From contig CAZNYM010000035.1 in the NCBI GenBank assembly GCA_964577255.1, positions 1 to 18,386 on the forward strand: a stretch of 18,386 nucleotides of DNA. The letters are read 5' to 3'. The translations under genes were made by a program, and so were the position numbers. The first letter of the stretch is position 1; the number at the start of each line of letters is the position of its first letter. The notes below the pieces were generated by a model. It made no database searches. It was not told the origin of the DNA and saw only the letters and a program-made list of their open reading frames with translations. Below, one piece after another: positions 14,634-18,386 of the stretch. Source of the DNA: Micavibrio_C sp964577255 (GTDB lineage: Bacteria > Pseudomonadota > Alphaproteobacteria > Micavibrionales > Micavibrionaceae).

Positions 14634-14921
14634 TTACTCCATCCCGATAGCGGCCTTGTAGGTCTCCAGGATCATTTCGGCCTCGCGGCGCTTTTCAAGC
14701 TCGATCTTGCGCAGGCCGACGATCTTGCGGATGGCCTTGACGTCGAACCCGGTGGCTTTGGCTTCGCCGTAGATGTCCTTGATATCGGCCGCCAGCTCCG
14801 CCTTTTCCTCTTCCAGACGCTCGATGCGTTCGATCAGGCTTTTCAGGCGCCCGGCCGTGGCTTTGTCGACGTTTTCGACGATGTGATCCTTGGGAAATTC
14901 CTTAACATTGGTCCCGGCCAT
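14634..14921 (-). CDS. gapR: GapR (DUF2312) nucleoid-associated protein
   Basis: 95 aa from the ATG at 14921, which has GAGGA 8 nt upstream; a GTG start 45 nt earlier is less likely. GapR coats overtwisted, AT-rich DNA ahead of replication forks and transcription and stimulates gyrase and topoisomerase IV; it is essential or important in Caulobacter. The protein matches the family through the coiled-coil LKSLIERIERLEEEKAELA (about 27-45), then DIKDIYGEAKATGFDVKAIR (46-65), the DNA-facing KIVGLRKIELEKRREAE stretch (66-82) and the short C-terminal helix. Lys and Arg of the last two helices would line the DNA clamp. It lies between the IcmL-like gene (78 nt upstream) and the ligase gene (18 nt downstream). 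A TTGACG element in the upstream gap suggests its own promoter. Confidence 0.95.
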   Translation of the reverse strand: MAGTNVKEFPKDHIVENVDKATAGRLKSLIERIERLEEEKAELAADIKDIYGEAKATGFDVKAIRKIVGLRKIELEKRREAEMILETYKAAIGME

Positions 14922-14963
14922 GGCGGCGATCCTCACTTGCGGTGTGAACGGTTGAGAGCCGAA

Positions 14964-14992
14964 CACAAAGCACGATTGCCGCTTGGCGTCAA
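14964..14992 (-). promoter_or_regulatory. Candidate gapR promoter
   Basis: On the minus strand CTTGACG, the usual alphaproteobacterial -35 form, lies with its TTGACG at 14992-14987. The hexamer 17 nt further on is TTTGTG, a poor -10 match. It would give gapR a leader of roughly 35 nt that includes its ribosome-binding site. Confidence 0.35.
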
Positions 14993-14999
14993 GACGAGG

Positions 15000-15743
15000 T
15001 CAGGGCTGGCCCGACGCCGGCGGCGGAGCCGCTGTGCCGAGATCCTCCGGCCGGGCGGTGCCGCCCAGGGATTTCACGTCCCATGTTTCCATCGCCATGC
15101 CGTTCGGGCTGTTGGGCGAGCGGGTCAGTTGTGTTCGGATGACGATACGCCGGTTGGGAGGATTCTTCGCTTCCTCATACGAAACGCCGACGGGAAGAAA
15201 CGTCATGGTCACGGGAATTTCATAAAGCCAGCGGTAGCGATCCTGGATCACCCCTTCATTGAGAAGCTTGGGGTTTTCCTCGACAAAAACATGCATTTCA
15301 AGGTTGTAATACAGAAGATACTCGGGGATTTTACTCGCCTGGAGGAATTTCTTGTAACCGTCCCAGCCCTGCGGCGTCATGATCATGGCGACGTAAATGA
15401 GATGCTCGGCCAGGTAGTTCGGATCGAAGATCAACATATCGGGAACGGCGCGCACCAGCCATTCCGAGATTTCCTCTTTTTGCATGTGGGCCTGCGACAA
15501 GGGCATGTTGAGGCCGGGATTCTGATCTTCCCGCAGGAGCTGACCGCCGTCCGCGGGCGCTTTCTCGGGCTCGGCGAAGGGCGCGCGCAGCGATTCCATA
15601 GGGTCATGAGCGGGATCGTGGGTCTTGCCGTCGAATTTGGGCTTGAGCCGTTCAAGAAGGCCCTGCGCCTGCGCTTCGTGGCCATATGCCGGCACCAGCA
15701 GAAGCCCGAAGGCGGCGAGCAAAATCATGCATTGTTTTTTCAT
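15000..15743 (-). CDS. Secreted DotI/IcmL-like protein (type IVB secretion family)
   Basis: 247 aa. A signal peptide is clear: MKKQ, a hydrophobic MILLAAFGLLLVPAY core, and AQA before a likely cut at 26/27. Residues about 85-223 resemble the periplasmic domain of DotI/IcmL: a helix EISEWLVRAV, then MTPQGWDGYKKFLQASK (122-138), LLNEGVIQDRYRWLYEIP (160-177) and RRIVIRTQLTRSPNSPNGMA (198-217), which track the family's F-T-P-x-G-W, E-G-V-x-x-x-Y-x-W-x-x-x-x-P and I-x-R-x-P...P-x-G blocks. True DotI is anchored by an N-terminal membrane helix; a cleavable signal here would free it into the periplasm. No other Dot/Icm gene is in the window. It follows the COQ9 gene by 20 nt, with AAAGGGA before its ATG. 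The Pro-rich tail is of low complexity. Confidence 0.75.
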   Translation of the reverse strand: MKKQCMILLAAFGLLLVPAYGHEAQAQGLLERLKPKFDGKTHDPAHDPMESLRAPFAEPEKAPADGGQLLREDQNPGLNMPLSQAHMQKEEISEWLVRAVPDMLIFDPNYLAEHLIYVAMIMTPQGWDGYKKFLQASKIPEYLLYYNLEMHVFVEENPKLLNEGVIQDRYRWLYEIPVTMTFLPVGVSYEEAKNPPNRRIVIRTQLTRSPNSPNGMAMETWDVKSLGGTARPEDLGTAAPPPASGQP

Positions 15744-15763
15744 CGTGTCCCTTTCGATTGATC

Positions 15764-16375
15764 TTACGCGGCGCTCCGGGGCTTGAACCGGCCCAGAGCC
15801 TTGCCTACCTGCATTACATTGTCAATCCGCCGGTCGAGGAACCGGCGGGTAGCCGCCATGTCGCGGCTGTCGTCGTTCAGCCAGGCGATCAGCGTCGTCT
15901 TCATCACGCCGCACAAAAGGCCGCGCTTGGTGTAACGGTTATAATCGGTGGCCGCATCGCCCGCCCAGATCCAGATGCGATCCGCCGTGCGCCAAAGCAC
16001 CCGCGCCGCGCGGCCGCAACGCCACGGCATCGCCCAGAAGGTGATGGCGGCTTTTTCCGCCGCACGCCAGCCCTGCAGAATCTGCAGCCGCGCCCACACC
16101 GCGTCGCGCACGCGTTCGCGCACTTTCAAAGTCTGGGGATCGGTTTTCGCGAGCGCCGCCAGCATGCGTCGGTCGACAAGGTCGGCGAAATGCGCCACCG
16201 CGTCCTCGACCCCGCGCGGGAACAGCGCGCGCACTACATCTTCACTATGGCCCCACTCGCGCGCCGCATTGTGCAGCAGCGCGAGACTCCAGCCCTCGAA
16301 GGGAACGTGCGGAATCGCCAGCAGGATCAGCTGGTCACGTTGTTCTTCCAGGTTTTTAGCGGCGGTCTTGGCCAA
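15764..16375 (-). CDS. coq9: COQ9-family protein (ubiquinone biosynthesis)
   Basis: 203 aa. COQ9 has a TetR-like fold, binds isoprenoid lipids, and in mitochondria presents substrate to the hydroxylase COQ7. The N-terminal domain opens with RDQLILLAIPHVPFEGWS (13-30). The diagnostic C-terminal block is strongly conserved: WRTADRIWIWAGDAATDYNR (128-147), then YTKRGLLCGVMKTTLIAWLN (148-167) and FLDRRIDNVMQVGKALGRFK (180-199). The start is unusual: the frame has a stop nine nt before a TTG codon, and the first internal ATG is about 70 residues in, so TTG, served by GGGTGA about 9 nt upstream, is the likely start. It is divergent from the COQ8-like gene and leads into the IcmL-like gene 20 nt downstream. 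Confidence 0.92.
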   Translation of the reverse strand: MAKTAAKNLEEQRDQLILLAIPHVPFEGWSLALLHNAAREWGHSEDVVRALFPRGVEDAVAHFADLVDRRMLAALAKTDPQTLKVRERVRDAVWARLQILQGWRAAEKAAITFWAMPWRCGRAARVLWRTADRIWIWAGDAATDYNRYTKRGLLCGVMKTTLIAWLNDDSRDMAATRRFLDRRIDNVMQVGKALGRFKPRSAA

Positions 16376-16501
16376 AATGCGTTTTCACCCTTCTGCACTA
16401 TTCATATTGTCTGCCCCGCCGGGGTATGACAAGGGCCGGACGTCCTTTCAGTTAGACATTTTTTCTGGACTTTTTTAAGGCCGTAAAGCAAGTCTACGGT
16501 C
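16376..16501. promoter_or_regulatory. Divergent intergenic region between coq9 and the COQ8-like gene
   Basis: 126 nt between two ubiquinone-related genes. It holds two small symmetrical elements, CCCC-GCC-GGGG (16414-16424) and GGACGTCC (16438-16445). Toward the COQ8-like gene, TAGACA (five of six of TTGACA, 16454-16459) is followed 17 nt later by TAAGGC, a poor -10. No strong ribosome-binding site precedes either start. Confidence 0.35.
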
Positions 16502-17899
16502 ATGCCTTCCGCCAAGAAACCCGCCGCCGCCCGAAAAACCGCCCGCGCGCCCAAAACCGACACGCCCAAAGCCGAAAAAGGCTCAACAGCCGCCCGCGCC
16601 GTCCGTTATGGCAAGGTTTCCGGCACCATGGCGGGCCTGGCCGCCAAGATCGCGGGCGAGCGCTATCTGGGCCTGAAGATCGACCGCGAAGCGCACGCCC
16701 AGGCACTGCTGGCAGCGCTGGGCTCGCTCAAGGGGCCGCTGATGAAAGTGGGCCAGATCCTTGCCACCATCCCCGAAGCCCTGCCGCCCGAATACGCCCG
16801 CGCGCTGCAGCAGTTGCAATCCCACGCGCCGCCGATGGGCTGGCCCTTCGTGCGCCGGCGCATGCGCGCCGAGCTGGGTGACGGCTGGGAGAAAAAATTC
16901 AAGAGCTTCCCCCAGACCGCCGCCGCCGCCGCGAGCCTGGGGCAGGTGCATAAAGCTATTCTGCCCGACGGGCGCTTAGTCGCGTGCAAGCTGCAATATC
17001 CCGACATGGCCGCCGCCATCGGCGCCGACCTCAACCAGCTGAAGCTGATCTTCTCGCTGTACGAATCCTACGACAAGGCCATCTCAACGAAATACATCCA
17101 CGAGGAGCTGGCAGCGCGGCTTTACGAGGAACTCGACTACGAGCGCGAGGCGAAGCATTGCCGCCTGTACCGTTTCATGCTGGCGGAGGAAAAGAACATC
17201 CATGTGCCGGAAGTGATCGACGCGCTTTCGACCCGGCGCCTGCTGACCGCCACCTGGGTCGACGGCAAAAAGATCATGGACTTCGTGGACGCGCCAGCCA
17301 AAACCCGCAACGCGCTGGCGCTGACCATGTTCCGCGCCTGGTACGTGCCGCTTTATTATTACGGCGTGATCCACGGCGACCCGCACCCCGGCAATTACAG
17401 CGTACGGCCGGACCTGGGCATCAACCTGCTCGATTTCGGCTGCATACGCGTCTTCCCTCCCTCGTTCGTGGGCGGCGTGATCGATCTCTACCTTGCCCTG
17501 AGCGACAACGACCGCGCCCGCGCCGTGCACGCCTACGAAACCTGGGGGTTCAAAAATCTTTCGAAGGACCAGATCGAAACCCTCAACATCTGGGCGCGCT
17601 TTTTGTACGGCCCGGTGCTTGAAGATAAAGTGCGCCCGATCGGCGTGGTGACCGAAGGCATCTACGGCCGCGACACCGCGCGCCAGGTGCATCAGAAGCT
17701 GCGCGAAGCGGGCGGCGTGACTGTGCCGCGCGAATTCGTTTTCATGGACCGCGCGGCGCTCGGCCTGGGCTCGGTATTCCTGCACCTCCGCGCGGAAGTT
17801 AACTGGTACCGCCTGTTCAACGAGATGATCGCGGATTTCGACATCAAGGCGCTTAAAGAGCGCCAGGCCAGAGCGCTGAAGAAATTCGGGTTGGGCTAG
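16502..17899 (+). CDS. ABC1/AarF/UbiB-family atypical kinase, COQ8/ADCK-like
   Basis: 465 aa. UbiB/COQ8 proteins are protein-kinase-like ATPases needed for ubiquinone synthesis. All family hallmarks are present: the KxGQ motif (LMKVGQILATIPEALPPEY, Lys82 to Gln85), the Ala-rich nucleotide loop TAAAAASLGQVHKA (139-152) that replaces the usual Gly-rich loop, Lys163 in LVACKLQYPD, the EELDYEREA motif (209-217), HGDPHPGN (291-298) and DFG (311-313). The N-terminal 30 residues are Lys/Ala/Pro-rich and probably disordered. The C-terminus lacks the two membrane helices of E. coli UbiB, so it is closer to COQ8/ADCK types. It is divergent from coq9, supporting a ubiquinone role. The substrate of these kinases is unresolved. 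It is convergent with the following gene, 8 nt away. Confidence 0.93.
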   Translation: MPSAKKPAAARKTARAPKTDTPKAEKGSTAARAVRYGKVSGTMAGLAAKIAGERYLGLKIDREAHAQALLAALGSLKGPLMKVGQILATIPEALPPEYARALQQLQSHAPPMGWPFVRRRMRAELGDGWEKKFKSFPQTAAAAASLGQVHKAILPDGRLVACKLQYPDMAAAIGADLNQLKLIFSLYESYDKAISTKYIHEELAARLYEELDYEREAKHCRLYRFMLAEEKNIHVPEVIDALSTRRLLTATWVDGKKIMDFVDAPAKTRNALALTMFRAWYVPLYYYGVIHGDPHPGNYSVRPDLGINLLDFGCIRVFPPSFVGGVIDLYLALSDNDRARAVHAYETWGFKNLSKDQIETLNIWARFLYGPVLEDKVRPIGVVTEGIYGRDTARQVHQKLREAGGVTVPREFVFMDRAALGLGSVFLHLRAEVNWYRLFNEMIADFDIKALKERQARALKKFGLG

Positions 17900-17907
17900 G
17901 GTTTTAT

Positions 17908-18216
17908 TTAACCGGCGGGCATCTCGAAAAAAACCGTCTTGCCGTGCCCGTGACGCGCACAGACCCGAAGCGCCACCACACGGGCGATGGTGCTGCCGGC
18001 AGGGATCAGGACGGTGCGCACGGCGGGATCGTGAAAAGCGTCCTCGAGCCCGGCCGGAGAATAGACCTTGCGCACGCCTTCGTCGTCCATCAGCGCGCGC
18101 ACTTCCCAGCGGTGGCGGATCTCAAAAAAGAAACTCGCGCCTGCGCGGGGCGGCACGCCCGGCCCGGCTTCATGGCCGGAGGCATCCGGCTGCCTTTGTT
18201 TCCTGATAGTTGTCAT
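17908..18216 (-). CDS. Hypothetical protein, 102 aa
   Basis: A small open frame of no family I recognise. The first 25 residues are polar (MTTIRKQRQPDASGHEAG) and probably disordered; the rest could be a small alpha/beta fold (FFFEIRHRWEVRALMDDEG, then VRTVLIPAGSTIARVVALRV). There is no signal peptide or membrane helix. GGGGA lies 3 nt before the ATG, closer than ideal. A competing plus-strand frame over the same region is richer in Arg/His and has no ribosome-binding site, so I prefer this one. It ends 8 nt from the COQ8-like gene, tail to tail. Confidence 0.5.
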   Translation of the reverse strand: MTTIRKQRQPDASGHEAGPGVPPRAGASFFFEIRHRWEVRALMDDEGVRKVYSPAGLEDAFHDPAVRTVLIPAGSTIARVVALRVCARHGHGKTVFFEMPAG

Positions 18217-18307
18217 CGTCCCCAGAACAACGCTTTTAGTTTACGCGCTTATTTATGTGCGGGCCCCTGTCAGACCCGTTCAGCGCCTTTAATCCCGGCA
18301 CCTTTAT

Positions 18308-18330
18308 TTTATGAGGATTTATATCATAAA
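18308..18330. repeat. Operator-like inverted repeat TTTATGA-N9-TCATAAA
   Basis: Perfect 7-bp arms around a 9-nt AT-rich spacer, in the noncoding 170 nt at the right edge. It overlaps promoter-like hexamers on both strands (TATCAT on plus at 18322-18327, TATGAT on minus), as a regulator-binding site would. I cannot name the regulator. Confidence 0.5.
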
Positions 18331-18340
18331 GAGTCCCCGC

Positions 18341-18386
18341 CCGGCCAGTTGATTCGCCGGTAACTCCTTATAGAAACTGGTTTTTT
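18341..18386 (+). terminator. Terminator-like hairpin with alternative pairing, at the window edge
   Basis: CCAGTT (18345-18350) can pair with AACTGG (18375-18380), which is followed directly by at least six T residues to the window end. The 24-nt loop contains CTCCTT, complementary to a Shine-Dalgarno sequence. A competing 5-bp stem, CCGGC (18341-18345) with GCCGG (18356-18360), would share base 18345 with the terminator stem. The stem is short and the loop long, so strength is uncertain. No gene clearly ends here on the plus strand, so it may terminate a small RNA. Confidence 0.4.

Noticed and set aside
14922..14966. Upstream GTG start for gapR
   Set aside because: GapR family proteins start close to the ATG at 14921, which has a well-placed GAGGA; the extra 15 residues look untranslated.
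17944..18363. Plus-strand open frame at the right edge
   Set aside because: Arg/His/Pro-rich product without a ribosome-binding site, and it runs through the inverted repeat and into the terminator-like structure; the minus-strand 102-aa frame is more protein-like.
1..18386. tRNA, rRNA, CRISPR arrays, IS elements, prophage or toxin–antitoxin genes
   Set aside because: I looked for regularly spaced repeats, terminal inverted repeats with transposase frames, and conserved RNA motifs and saw none; small or divergent RNAs could still be missed by eye.

Overview
The window is a dense, GC-rich stretch of chromosome that reads as a free-living alphaproteobacterium. The lineage evidence is the hemC–hemD–mitofilin(Mic60-like)–hemY cluster divergent from tsaD and gpsA, a GapR/DUF2312 nucleoid protein, a COQ9 homologue, and a COQ8/ADCK-like kinase. 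A Rhodospirillales- or Micavibrio-like relative is my best guess; this is inference from gene content, not phylogeny. I see no IS element, phage gene, CRISPR array, rRNA or tRNA.

Left part (1–3758): a minus-strand heme operon, read hemC, then a long hemD fusion, then hemY (cut by the left edge). The fusion is the most striking gene here. One 838-codon frame carries uroporphyrinogen-III synthase, a small helix-turn-helix-like domain, a Pro/Ala linker, one membrane helix, and a coiled-coil Mic60/COG4223-type C-terminus. An internal ATG with a Shine-Dalgarno-like sequence may also produce the last two thirds alone.

Centre-left (3759–8702): tsaD (tRNA t6A synthesis), an unrecognised 256-aa gene inserted on the other strand, gpsA coupled to an EVE-domain gene, and an unrecognised 497-aa gene. 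Centre (8703–12588): an EamA-type exporter, acetyl-CoA synthetase (acsA), and a convergent msrB behind a small unknown gene.

Right part (12717–18216): on the minus strand, COQ9, a secreted DotI/IcmL-like protein, gapR, and an O-antigen-ligase-family membrane protein with a TPR tail. Divergent from COQ9 is a COQ8-like atypical kinase, giving a two-gene ubiquinone module that resembles the mitochondrial COQ8/COQ9 pair. A small unknown gene and a terminator-like structure close the window.

Several genes (tsaD, the 256-aa gene, msrB, perhaps the ligase) have a -10-like hexamer 6–7 nt before their ATG and no ribosome-binding site, which suggests leaderless transcripts. Gene packing is tight: convergent neighbours overlap or abut at 4784–4793, 7055/7056 and 11611–11630.
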